DNA from: an uncultured Bacilli bacterium
GTDB lineage: Bacteria > Bacillota_I > Bacilli_A > RF39 > UBA660
Direction: 5' to 3'
Assembly (NCBI GenBank): GCA_944351345.1
Contig: CALVPO010000031.1
Span: 1 to 14,407, forward strand
Length of the DNA: 14,407 nucleotides
Part shown: piece by piece, positions 6,690-14,407 of the stretch
How the letters are laid out: every line of letters starts with the position of its first letter
How positions within the stretch are numbered: position 1 is the stretch's first letter
Position numbers and translations under genes: made by a program
The notes under the pieces: model-generated
What the model was told of the DNA's origin: nothing
The model's database searches: none
What the model saw: the letters and a program-made list of their open reading frames with translations, nothing else

Positions 6690-8492
6690 CTATTCATTAA
6701 CATAAACCTTAATAGTACCAATAAAAGTTTTATCTTGCTCATTATTACTAAGTAAAGCATAATCAACATATAAATTAACAGATACTTCTAAAGATGATTT
6801 AGCCATTATAGAACCATCATATATAACATAATTAACTTTCCCATTTTCATCATTCCAAGTATTATTATCTAACATATTAGGTCCAACAAAACTATCACCA
6901 ACAGTAGCCTGAAATTTAACATAATTAGGACTTAGCCTAGAAGCATTATATTTAGAATAATCATCAACTTCTTCTATAACAATTCTAAACCTTTTAGTCC
7001 TAGTATTATCATTTCTTATAATAAAATTACTATATTGATTATTCTTAGTTCTATCATCTTCATACCTATGCTCAGCCTCACTAACGTACATTCCCTCTAA
7101 AGGATCTTCTCTCTCTTCTTCATCTGGATCATCTGGTTCTTGTGGTTTATCTTCATTATCCTTTTCATCATCTTTATTATCATCAGAAGTAATAGCTCCA
7201 TCAGAATCAAAAATTAATTTATCAGTATCAATAATAAAACTAGTACCATCATCTTTTATAACTTGTGATTTTCCATTATTAAAATTAACAACATCATATC
7301 CATCTGTAGTAGTTTTTTTAGAAGTCTCCTTTGAATGTGATGGAGTACCAATTACATTCTTATTACCATCATAAAGAATCTCATCACTATCACTTACATA
7401 TATATTATTACCATTAGTATCAGTTATAATAGCCGCTCCATTATCAAAATAAGTAACTTTCTTACCATCACTACAATTAATAACCCCCTTAGAATAACCA
7501 TAATCATTAGTAATTATCTCATATATTTTATCTTTCTTAATAACAATATCTCCACTCTTCTTAACATATACTGTATTATTATTATCCTCATCAGATACAA
7601 TAACAGCAGAACCATTATCAAAATAATAAACAGTATTACCATCACTAAGTTTCTTAGTTTCCAAAACTTTAAAAGAATTATTTTTATCATAACTTATATT
7701 ATCATTTTCTGCCGTAGCACTTGCCCTAGGATTCACTAAATATTTAGTACCATTATCTATTACATATTTAGCATTACTCGTATAAACATACATAGAGTTA
7801 TTACCATCTCTAACCAATTTATCATTAATAGCAACCCCACTAGGAGCAACATTACTAAACTTAGTTCCTGCATCTAACTTTATATTATTACTATCTCTAA
7901 CAAAAATTGTAATATTATTATGATCAACTCTAGCACTACCATCAGAATAATAAGTTATAACAGTTCCATCATTAAGAGTTGTAGTATTAGCTTTAACTAA
8001 AACTTTCTTTGCTTTATCACTAATACTTCCATTACGCAATACACCATAACTACCATCATCTAAAGAAGATACTCTATAAATCTTACCATCAGACATAACA
8101 ATAATAGCAGTACCATCAGAAAAATAATAAACAACATCATTATTATCAGTCATAAAAGTCTCAATAAGTAAAATAACACCTTGTCGCCTAGCAACCTCAC
8201 CTAAAAGATCTTCCTTTATATCATCATCAGTAATACTAGGATCATTATTAGTAATAATCTCATCACTAGTATCATTTAAATAACTAATATCAAAATCACT
8301 AGAAGTTTGAAATACAGAAAAAGCAATTCCAACACTTACAAGTAATAAACATATAATAAGCGAAAATATAACAAAAAGAATAAATTTCCTATGTCTTTTT
8401 AAAAATAGGAGGAAAGGATTCTTTGTCTTTTCCTCCTCTATTACAATCTTATTCTCTGTTTTCTTCTTAACTCTAAATATATTCGTTCTCAT
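6690..8492 (-). CDS. Membrane-anchored repeat protein with TasA-like C-terminus
   Basis: 600 residues. A basic cytoplasmic segment (1-35) is followed by one membrane helix (about 36-60) and a long extracytoplasmic part. That part holds five copies of a roughly 22-residue beta motif, consensus V-Y-Y-F-x-D/N-G-S/T-A-x-I-I, a turn of D/N/G, then I-Y-V, at about 119-140, 178-198, 286-310, 346-366 and 400-421. A very acidic linker (436-466, rich in Asp, Glu and Pro) leads to a C-terminal domain (about 470-600) ending in GTIKVYVNE. The same ending motif, preceded by a beta-rich region, occurs in the small TasA-like protein encoded upstream, so the two are probably related. The gene starts 4 bases after the signal peptidase stop, with only a weak ribosome site, implying translational coupling. 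A likely role is a surface fibre, anchor or adhesin component handled by the neighbouring peptidase. No LPXTG is present. Confidence 0.75.
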   Translation of the reverse strand: MRTNIFRVKKKTENKIVIEEEKTKNPFLLFLKRHRKFILFVIFSLIICLLLVSVGIAFSVFQTSSDFDISYLNDTSDEIITNNDPSITDDDIKEDLLGEVARRQGVILLIETFMTDNNDVVYYFSDGTAIIVMSDGKIYRVSSLDDGSYGVLRNGSISDKAKKVLVKANTTTLNDGTVITYYSDGSARVDHNNITIFVRDSNNIKLDAGTKFSNVAPSGVAINDKLVRDGNNSMYVYTSNAKYVIDNGTKYLVNPRASATAENDNISYDKNNSFKVLETKKLSDGNTVYYFDNGSAVIVSDEDNNNTVYVKKSGDIVIKKDKIYEIITNDYGYSKGVINCSDGKKVTYFDNGAAIITDTNGNNIYVSDSDEILYDGNKNVIGTPSHSKETSKKTTTDGYDVVNFNNGKSQVIKDDGTSFIIDTDKLIFDSDGAITSDDNKDDEKDNEDKPQEPDDPDEEEREDPLEGMYVSEAEHRYEDDRTKNNQYSNFIIRNDNTRTKRFRIVIEEVDDYSKYNASRLSPNYVKFQATVGDSFVGPNMLDNNTWNDENGKVNYVIYDGSIMAKSSLEVSVNLYVDYALLSNNEQDKTFIGTIKVYVNE

Positions 8493-8496
8493 ATTA

Positions 8497-10398
8497 TCAT
8501 CTACTTTGTACTTTTATATTTTTATATTTTTTTCCCCTTAACTTCTTTGATAGTTTTACTATATCATAAGATATAACAATCAAACAAGGTAATAAAATAA
8601 CTAATATCCATCCACCATCTGATGCTAAAAATTCTTGCAAATATCCTAACTTAGGTATCTTTAATATAACCTTACCATAAATATTATTTGGTTGAACCAA
8701 AGCACTATCTGCAACATTATTATTATCACCCTGAGTCTGGAAAGTATATCCACCAGTTTTAGAATCATAATTCTTTTTAATAATTCTATGGGTTATAATA
8801 GTATTTAAAAATCTTGTATCAGACGATGCAAAAGTTATAACATCTCCTTCTTTTAATGATTTTGCATCAACTTTCTTAGTTATTACAACATCATAAACCT
8901 GAATTTCAGGAAGCATACTACCAGATAATACAACAAAAGCATTAAATTTAGGTGGACTATTATCACCTTTAGCAGCCCTTATTTTAATATCTAGTACATA
9001 TACTAATAAAACAATACCAATTAAAAGTAACCATATAAATACAGCATAAGATAAAACTCCTAAAATAAACTTTATAATAGGTTCCTTTTTCTTAACTACC
9101 TTTACATTAAAATTATGAACTTTACTAGTATCAATCTTACTAGCAGTATCACTTACATCATGTGAAGTAGATTCTACTAAATTAATCTTATTATCAAAAA
9201 ATGGATTAACATCTTCTTTTTTATTAGAATTACTAGTATCTGCAAAAAATGGACTAACATCTAAATCATTATCCTTCTTATCAGAACTAGAATTATTATC
9301 TAAATTACTAATATCAGTATTCTGAAAAAGATTATCATTACTAACCTTATCATTAATAATATTATCATTATTACTAAAATTAACAGTCTTATCTAAACTA
9401 GACTCCTCTTCAAGAATCAAATTATCATCATCATCAATACTAACCTTTACAACATTAGCCCGAGCACCTGCAACACTATCTTTAATATTATTACTACCAT
9501 CATTAGGTTCATCTTCTAAAACCTTATCATTAGTATTATCATTATCAAAGAAAGGATTAACTTCTTCTACTTCATCCTTATCTTCACTAAAAGATAGATT
9601 ATTATCATTACCACTATCTTTAACTTCCGCAGCTTCCTCTAAATCAGTAGTAACATTATCATCTACTTTATTTTCACTACTATCATCACTACCAAAGAAA
9701 ATATTACTACTATTATCTGAAGATTCTTCTTTCGAAGCTTCATCATTAGAACTACTATTATCAAAGAAAGGATTAACTTCTTCTACTTCATCCTTATCTT
9801 CACTAAAAGATAGATTATTATCATTACCACTATCTTTAACTTTCGTATCTTCCTCTAAATCAGTAGTAACATTATCATCTACTTTATCTCCATCAGCAAT
9901 TTCTTTATCATCTTTATTACTATTACCATCTATCTTATTTTCCAAACCACCATCATTAGAGCTATCATTATTAAAGAAAGGATTAACATCTAAACCATCC
10001 TCTTCCACATCAAGAGAATTATCATTATCAGCAACAGACTCATTCTTACTATCACCATTATCACTAATCAAACCACTATCAGATTCATCATCATCATGAA
10101 TAGCCTTATCAAAAATAGAACTAGACTTTTCTAAAGAACTATCACTAACATTAACATTATCATCAGAACTAGAATTATCATCATCAAAAATAGAATTAAA
10201 CGTCATATTATTACTATCATTATTATCATCACTATGACTAGCCTCTTTAAATAAATCCTCACTCTTTAGTTCTGAATCTTCCAAATTACTTTCTTCTTTA
10301 ATACTATTAAAACTAATAGATTTATCATCATTATTACTTGTATTAATATTAGAAAAAATCTCCCCAAATGTCTTCTCATCATTATTCTTTTTGTCCAT
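8497..10398 (-). CDS. SipW-type signal peptidase I with acidic extension
   Basis: Signal peptidases remove signal peptides on the outer face of the membrane. The C-terminal 200 residues are a clear SipW/ER-type (S26B) enzyme: membrane helix about 442-468, LSGSM with catalytic Ser494, then GDVITF, THRI with His537 (the His, rather than Lys, marks the SipW/archaeal type), a GDNNNVAD segment, YGKVILKIP, and a second membrane helix about 598-618 followed by a basic tail. The first 435 residues are unlike any SipW I know (usual total about 190): low-complexity Asp/Asn/Ser/Glu, no hydrophobic stretch, with five copies of a VNPFF-like motif. Codons about 171-214 and 243-286 form a near-identical tandem repeat. 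By usual topology this part faces the cytoplasm. AAGAGGTG precedes the ATG by 7 bases, 13 bases after the TasA-like gene. In Bacillus, SipW processes TasA and TapA, which matches the neighbours here. Confidence 0.85.
   Translation of the reverse strand: MDKKNNDEKTFGEIFSNINTSNNDDKSISFNSIKEESNLEDSELKSEDLFKEASHSDDNNDSNNMTFNSIFDDDNSSSDDNVNVSDSSLEKSSSIFDKAIHDDDESDSGLISDNGDSKNESVADNDNSLDVEEDGLDVNPFFNNDSSNDGGLENKIDGNSNKDDKEIADGDKVDDNVTTDLEEDTKVKDSGNDNNLSFSEDKDEVEEVNPFFDNSSSNDEASKEESSDNSSNIFFGSDDSSENKVDDNVTTDLEEAAEVKDSGNDNNLSFSEDKDEVEEVNPFFDNDNTNDKVLEDEPNDGSNNIKDSVAGARANVVKVSIDDDDNLILEEESSLDKTVNFSNNDNIINDKVSNDNLFQNTDISNLDNNSSSDKKDNDLDVSPFFADTSNSNKKEDVNPFFDNKINLVESTSHDVSDTASKIDTSKVHNFNVKVVKKKEPIIKFILGVLSYAVFIWLLLIGIVLLVYVLDIKIRAAKGDNSPPKFNAFVVLSGSMLPEIQVYDVVITKKVDAKSLKEGDVITFASSDTRFLNTIITHRIIKKNYDSKTGGYTFQTQGDNNNVADSALVQPNNIYGKVILKIPKLGYLQEFLASDGGWILVILLPCLIVISYDIVKLSKKLRGKKYKNIKVQSR
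9541..9886 (-). repeat. Tandem 216-bp repeat in signal peptidase gene
   Basis: About 130 bases at 9541-9670 recur at 9757-9886, offset 216 bp (72 codons), with only a few differences, clustered where one copy encodes EEAAEVK and the other EEDTKVK. Each ends in the VEEVNPFFDN motif. The shorter VNPFF-like motif recurs three more times in the same gene in more diverged surroundings. Near-identity at DNA level implies recent duplication, and unit number could vary between strains. Confidence 0.8.
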
Positions 10399-10411
10399 AT
10401 ATAAACACCTC

Positions 10412-10969
10412 TTAATCTATTTTTTGATTAGCGTCAACTTTAATAGTTCCCATTAAACTCTTTTTCATCTCTTCATTTTGATTTACTCCCGTTTCTTGTA
10501 ACCAAATTATCATAGTAAACTCCGAAACTGCCTCATGCTCTAAAACTATATTACTTCCAATTTCTATTTTTCCTTTTCCATTTAAATTTCCCTTAACAAG
10601 TTCTTCACCATTACCATTAAAAAGTTTATACATAACAACATTATCTGAAAAATCATTCCTGTTAACATCAACACTAATATCAATAATACTATCTAAAGTA
10701 CCAGTATTAGTTACTCTAAAATTATTCTTATAAACATTATCTACTTCATCAAAACTAGGATCATAAGTAGGATATAATAAATGAACATCAATTATCTCAC
10801 CCGATAAATACTCTATACCTAAAGTCCCTGTATAAACAGAACTACTTCCTTCTTCCTGTCTATGCAAAAAGTAATAAGCAGCGATAGTAGCACCTATAAC
10901 AACAACTATAAAAGTTAAAATTAATACAACAACATAAAAAAAATCTTTCTTATTAGCTGCATTATTCAA
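10412..10969 (-). CDS. TasA/camelysin-like anchored surface protein
   Basis: 185 residues from the TTG at 10967-10969, chosen because AAGGTGG sits about 9 bases upstream; the longer frame from 11020 has no ribosome site. Residues about 10-32 form a hydrophobic helix (VVVLILTFIVVVIGATIAAYY) preceded by two lysines, acting as signal peptide or anchor. After it comes a beta-rich domain with the pattern of TasA/camelysin-type SipW substrates: YTGTLGIEYLSGEI, an NNFRVTNTGTLDS segment typical of their N-terminal sheet, an EFTMIIWLQETG strand and a closing MKKSLMGTIKVDA. It is followed by the SipW-type peptidase 13 bases later, as expected for a substrate-peptidase pair; in Bacillus such proteins form biofilm fibres. 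Whether it is cleaved is uncertain, since no clear AxA site is obvious. The match to TasA is by pattern and context rather than alignment. Confidence 0.65.
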   Translation of the reverse strand: MNNAANKKDFFYVVVLILTFIVVVIGATIAAYYFLHRQEEGSSSVYTGTLGIEYLSGEIIDVHLLYPTYDPSFDEVDNVYKNNFRVTNTGTLDSIIDISVDVNRNDFSDNVVMYKLFNGNGEELVKGNLNGKGKIEIGSNIVLEHEAVSEFTMIIWLQETGVNQNEEMKKSLMGTIKVDANQKID

Positions 10970-11097
10970 AAGATACCACCACCTTACTATAATATTATCA
11001 AAAAAAAGACAAAAAAGCAATATTAATTTATTCTTTAATTACCCCAAAAATACATCTAAATATTAAATCCCAATTATTAAAAAAAATAACAATAAAA

Positions 11098-11688
11098 TCA
11101 ATCGTCATTTTCCTTAAATTCTCTATTATAACAATACCTACATTTAGCCTCATAACTAGCATCAACACCATCTATAGCAACTTGCTCCCCTAAAAAAACA
11201 GGCTTTCCATTAACTAACCTCATATTAAACATCTTCTTCCTACCACAACTACACTGTCTTTCTATCTCACAAATATTATCAGAAATCTCAAATAATCTCT
11301 TAGACCCTTCAAATAACTCTCCCTTAAAATCAGTCCTAAGACCATAACAAATAACAGATATACCTAATATATCAACAACAGAAGCAAGTTCATCTATATG
11401 TTTCTTCTTAAGAAATTGAGCCTCATCTACTAATATAAAATCCAAATTCTTCTTAGTCAAATACTTAGATATCTCTAAATAAATATTATCCTTATCCTTA
11501 ATCAAAAAATCTACCTTTACCTTATCATTTTCTCTAGACAAAATATAATCTCCCCCTTTTTTATCTATCTGTGGCTTCATAATAGCAACTGAAAAACCAT
11601 CTTCTATCTTACTATATCTAGTACCAAGTAACTTTCTAGTTTTTCCACACCCCATAGCACCATAATAAAAAGTTAATTCCTTATACAT
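11098..11688 (-). CDS. tdk: Thymidine kinase
   Basis: Phosphorylates thymidine to dTMP with ATP in the pyrimidine salvage pathway; cytoplasmic. 196 residues, the usual length for the type II (bacterial/cytosolic) enzyme. Seen: P-loop GAMGCGKT near the N-terminus, FILVDEAQFL for Walker B and the catalytic Glu region, then FEGSKRLFEISD, a CSCGRKKMFNMR segment, and the substrate-binding VAIDGVDASYEAKCRYCY with the second zinc pair. Two deviations from the family: the P-loop is GAMGCGKT rather than GPMFSGKS, and the first zinc pair is CxC rather than CxxC. The start at 11688 is supported by GGGAGGT eight bases upstream; the open frame continues to 11742 but would overlap the recombinase gene. It follows the recombinase by 19 bases and is probably co-transcribed with it. 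Confidence 0.87.
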   Translation of the reverse strand: MYKELTFYYGAMGCGKTRKLLGTRYSKIEDGFSVAIMKPQIDKKGGDYILSRENDKVKVDFLIKDKDNIYLEISKYLTKKNLDFILVDEAQFLKKKHIDELASVVDILGISVICYGLRTDFKGELFEGSKRLFEISDNICEIERQCSCGRKKMFNMRLVNGKPVFLGEQVAIDGVDASYEAKCRYCYNREFKENDD

Positions 11689-11707
11689 TTTATAATACCT
11701 CCCTAAA

Positions 11708-12586
11708 TTAATTATCCTTAGCTCGTGGATGAGCAAATTCATAAACTTGTTTTATCTGTTCATTAGAAACATGAGTATAAATACTAGTAGTATCAATAGA
11801 AGAATGCCCAAGCAGCTCCTTAACACTCATTAAATCACAACCAGCATTTAACATATCCGTAGCAAAAGTATGCCTTATAGTATGAGGAGAAATATGATAA
11901 TCTATACCACACTTTCTTACAACATCATCAATCATCTTCCTAACATACCTAGTAGATAAAACTCCCCCATTCTTATTCAAAAATAAATATTCACTATCCT
12001 TACCACAAGAAAGCTTAACTCTACCATCCTTAAGATATAAATCTAATGTATCACTAGCATAAGCCCCATAAAAAACCATTCTCTCTTTACTACCTTTACC
12101 AAATATCTTAATACTATTATTATACCTATCTATATCACTAATCTTTATATTAACAAGTTCCATAACCCTAACTCCAGTAGCATAAAGCATCTCCAAAATA
12201 AGTAAATTTCTCTGATCAATAGCCTTACTCTTATCAAAATAATCAAACATAATATTCAAATCAACATCCTTAGCATACCTAGGCAACGCCTTAGCCCTCT
12301 TTGGATTAGAAATATCCCTAAAATAATTTACAGAAACAATACCTTCCCTAACTAAATAATTATAAAAACTTCTAATAGAACTAAGTTTCCTAGAAATACT
12401 ATTCCTATTTAAATTTCTAGAATACATATACTCCAAATACTCTCTAGCTATAACCTCATCTATATTAACAATATCCGTATAAAAATCATATAACTCCATT
12501 AAATCATTTCGATAATTAACTAACGTATAGCTAGAATCTTTCTTAACAACACCTAAATACTTTATAAAATCATCTATATACTTCAT
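11708..12586 (-). CDS. XerC/XerD-type tyrosine recombinase
   Basis: Site-specific recombinase of 292 residues, the normal length for XerC/XerD, which resolve chromosome dimers at dif. The N-terminal SAM-like DNA-binding domain covers about 1-95. The catalytic domain has all expected residues: Arg140 in ATGVRVMEL, Lys164 in FGKGSKERM, His235 and Arg238 in HTIRHTF, His261 in LLGHSS and the nucleophile Tyr270 in SIYTHVS. It is intact, unlike the integrase remnant near 6200, and unrelated in detail to it. GAGG about 8 bases before the ATG is the ribosome site. Which Xer it is cannot be settled from one copy; it could also act as the sole Xer of the genome. The gene opens the operon with tdk, behind a strong promoter with a palindrome over its -35 box. 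Confidence 0.87.
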   Translation of the reverse strand: MKYIDDFIKYLGVVKKDSSYTLVNYRNDLMELYDFYTDIVNIDEVIAREYLEYMYSRNLNRNSISRKLSSIRSFYNYLVREGIVSVNYFRDISNPKRAKALPRYAKDVDLNIMFDYFDKSKAIDQRNLLILEMLYATGVRVMELVNIKISDIDRYNNSIKIFGKGSKERMVFYGAYASDTLDLYLKDGRVKLSCGKDSEYLFLNKNGGVLSTRYVRKMIDDVVRKCGIDYHISPHTIRHTFATDMLNAGCDLMSVKELLGHSSIDTTSIYTHVSNEQIKQVYEFAHPRAKDN

Positions 12587-12603
12587 ATTCTAACCTCATA
12601 ATA

Positions 12604-12636
12604 AGTATAACACTCTAAAATTTACTTGTAAATTTT
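12604..12636 (-). promoter_or_regulatory. Promoter with palindrome over -35, xer-tdk operon
   Basis: On the minus strand TTTACA (complement of 12627-12632), a 17-base spacer and TATACT (complement of 12604-12609) make a near-consensus sigma-A promoter, with the start predicted near 12597, just ahead of the ribosome site. The -35 box lies inside a perfect 20-base palindrome, AAAATTTACTTGTAAATTTT at 12617-12636 (9-bp arms, 2-base centre), a typical repressor position. The factor is unknown. Confidence 0.6.
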
Positions 12637-12712
12637 ATTAACAATAAGTATTATACAATTATTAAGTATAGTCTTATATTAATAACTACATAAAAATCCA
12701 AATATAAAAACT

Positions 12713-12742
12713 AAAAAAAGATAGCATTAATTATTACTATCT
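12713..12742 (-). terminator. Intrinsic terminator after surface protein
   Basis: On the minus strand AGATAG and CTATCT (complements of 12737-12742 and 12719-12724) form a 6-bp stem around a 12-base AT loop, followed by TTTTTT (complement of 12713-12718). It lies about 82 bases after the stop of the large surface protein. The rest of the 12587-12823 gap holds the promoter above and otherwise featureless AT-rich sequence. Confidence 0.6.
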
Positions 12743-12823
12743 ATTAAACATAAAATTATTATATTTTAAATTTCACTCATAAACTTTATAATGTTTATTA
12801 AGTACTAGCAATTTCTAACATAT

Positions 12824-14407
12824 TTACATTTTTACTCTTATATGAGGTCTATAATATATTTTATAAGAAGAATTACCTCTACTATAGATTGTCCAAGTAG
12901 GTTTACAATATGTAGAACTATTAAACAAAAATTGAACTACAGGTAATCCATTAGTTTCAGTATATATATTAAATGTTGGAACACCAGCATAAAAAGTTGA
13001 TAACGACTGATAAGAACATTTATGAGCCATTTCCCAATAACAATGTGTAAAGCTTGAACCACTACCTCCATTAGTAAAAGAAAAATAAGTATCACCAGAA
13101 GCCATATATCTATTAGTTTCACCTGAAAGTCCACAAGCATACATTAAAGCTGCCCATGGATAATGTAATCCAACACTATTATTTAAAGTATCAACAAACC
13201 AAACAGTCATTGTATTAACACTAACAGCCTTTTGTGGACGTACCAAAGTATAATATAAACTAGAACCATAAGAATATCGATTAGTTTTTGTCGTTAATGA
13301 ACAATTAGTACAAGTCCAACTAGAAGAACTATTGCTAACACTTCTATTACCTGCAGCTAAATTTGAGGAAGATGGTGCATATACTGGTTCAGTATAAATT
13401 GCCATACCAGTTCCAGTTACAGTTAAACCTGGATTGCTACTTACATTATCCCACCTAGATCCATTTCCCTGATATAAAGTACCATTAGAAGGAGCATTAT
13501 ATACAGTATGAGACTTTCCATCATATGCTGTTCCACTTTTAATCCAGTATAAATTACTAGAACTTGATAGACCTGAAGCAGTTCCAGATGCACTATCAAT
13601 TGAACTAATTAATCCAGCACTATATTCTTGAGCAATAGTATTAGTACCATTACTATAATTTTTTATATAGTTATAAACACTACTAGAACCTGTTCCAGTT
13701 GAAGAATTATACGTATTACCTGAACTAGAACCAACAGTAGTATTTAAAGCAAGTTCACATACTCCGTTAGAATTATTTATAGTATACCATGATTTTCCCA
13801 TATATGTAGTAGTACCACCTTTACTAGCACAAGTAAAATTTCTTGTCCATTTAGCATATAAAGTTTTAGCACTGTTAAAATAAGTATTAGTAAATGATGA
13901 AGTAATATTACCAGATGCATTTATAAGTTGTGTTCCACTTCCACCAGTACCTGTATAATAACCACCAAATGTATAACCTGTTCTAGTAGGTTTAGTAATT
14001 GGATTTGATGATGTTGACATTTTTTTACTATAACTACTATCTAAATATACTCCATTCGCATATCTCATATATAAAGTTTTTGTTCCTGCACTAGTAGCGC
14101 TCTGATTATTTAAAGTTATATTAAAACTATTATAGGTTATTGTAAAAGTCTTATTAACAGCCCCAGTATAAATACCTATTCCTTTTATGACTGCTGTTGC
14201 AGTACCTACATTAGTATTATTACTGTAACTTACTGTATAATGAGTATCTTTAGTTAAAGTAGTACTTCCATCTTTTACAGTAACCGTTGGTGTTTTTGCA
14301 TTACCATCATATGAGTACGTTGTTGGATTTAAAGTAATAGTTGTATCTTCAATGTTTTTGCTAGTTACATCAACTGACTGAGATGCTATATTACCAGCAC
14401 TATCCAT
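12824..14407 (-). CDS. Large surface protein, Ig-like and Flg_new repeats, 5' end missing
   Basis: The gene enters from the right edge; its first visible codon (ATG at 14405-14407) is probably internal, because the following DSAGNIASQSV is the usual end of an Ig-like domain. Counting from the edge: residues about 15-95 form an Ig-like/MBG-type repeat (TYSYDGNAKTPTVTVKDGS, YSNNTNVGTATAVIKGIG); about 103-185 a Listeria-Bacteroides (Flg_new/InlB-B) repeat with KPTRTGYTFGGYYTGTGGSG and ending in TLYAKW; about 190-527 a Ser/Asn/Tyr/Trp-rich C-terminal region with about eight cysteines (for example WTCTNCS, HCYWEMAHKCSY) that I do not recognise. It ends in HIRVKM with no LPXTG, membrane helix or basic tail, so it is not sortase-anchored in the usual way. 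Such proteins are adhesins or other cell-surface factors. No link to the SipW module is shown beyond proximity. Confidence 0.8.
   Translation of the reverse strand: MDSAGNIASQSVDVTSKNIEDTTITLNPTTYSYDGNAKTPTVTVKDGSTTLTKDTHYTVSYSNNTNVGTATAVIKGIGIYTGAVNKTFTITYNSFNITLNNQSATSAGTKTLYMRYANGVYLDSSYSKKMSTSSNPITKPTRTGYTFGGYYTGTGGSGTQLINASGNITSSFTNTYFNSAKTLYAKWTRNFTCASKGGTTTYMGKSWYTINNSNGVCELALNTTVGSSSGNTYNSSTGTGSSSVYNYIKNYSNGTNTIAQEYSAGLISSIDSASGTASGLSSSSNLYWIKSGTAYDGKSHTVYNAPSNGTLYQGNGSRWDNVSSNPGLTVTGTGMAIYTEPVYAPSSSNLAAGNRSVSNSSSSWTCTNCSLTTKTNRYSYGSSLYYTLVRPQKAVSVNTMTVWFVDTLNNSVGLHYPWAALMYACGLSGETNRYMASGDTYFSFTNGGSGSSFTHCYWEMAHKCSYQSLSTFYAGVPTFNIYTETNGLPVVQFLFNSSTYCKPTWTIYSRGNSSYKIYYRPHIRVKM

Noticed and set aside
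11021..11097. Terminator between thymidine kinase and the TasA-like gene
   Set aside because: The gap is AT-rich but has no convincing stem plus U-tract, so read-through or a weak promoter for the surface genes cannot be separated.
12937..13140. Short minus-strand open frame inside the surface protein gene
   Set aside because: It overlaps the surface protein in another frame; its hydrophobic look comes from the AT-rich codons of the real gene.
1..14407. Mycoplasma-type genetic code (UGA = Trp)
   Set aside because: UGA ends several genes at the expected family length, tight against the next start codon.
1..14407. tRNA or rRNA genes
   Set aside because: No GC-richer stretch, cloverleaf or conserved rRNA segment was seen on either strand.

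Overview
The window is very AT-rich, roughly 70% or more by eye, with Shine-Dalgarno sites of the AGGAGG/GAGGTG type and U-tract hairpin terminators. UGA is used as a stop (ends of the second methylase, the signal peptidase and the thymidine kinase). This suggests a low-GC Bacillota, plausibly an uncultured Bacilli or Mollicutes-related gut lineage that keeps the standard code. The lineage is an inference from base composition and gene types only.

Left part, about 1-6402: a mobile, partly decayed island. On the minus strand there is a DUF3800-like gene whose frame lacks an ATG. Divergent from it is a plus-strand operon, 680-4033: two different C5-cytosine methyltransferases and an HNH endonuclease, which reads as a complete type II restriction-modification system. 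It is driven by an extended -10 promoter lying between two copies of a 12-bp direct repeat. A bidirectional terminator separates the operon from a convergent Mob/Pre-type relaxase, which is broken by two frameshifts. Beyond it come the C-terminal remnant of an AAA_13-type ATPase, a GTGTG-containing hairpin that could be an origin of transfer, and a C-terminal scrap of a tyrosine integrase. Relaxase, oriT candidate and integrase scrap together suggest an integrative mobilizable element that brought in the restriction system and has since decayed.

Right part, about 6481-14407: minus-strand genes that look like host chromosome. In transcription order: the 3' end of a large surface protein (Ig-like repeat, Listeria-Bacteroides repeat, cysteine-containing C-terminal region); a XerC/D-type tyrosine recombinase; thymidine kinase; then a surface-export module. 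The module has a small TasA/camelysin-like anchored protein, a SipW-type signal peptidase with a huge acidic repeat-bearing N-terminal extension, and a 600-residue membrane-anchored repeat protein. A 34-codon ORF and a strong terminator close the region and mark its border with the island.

The best candidate for an undescribed system is the export module at 6690-10969. Its signal peptidase has about 435 extra acidic residues, predicted to lie on the cytoplasmic side. It sits between two putative substrates that end in the same GTIKV motif. Next in interest are the oriT candidate and the promoter architecture of the restriction operon.
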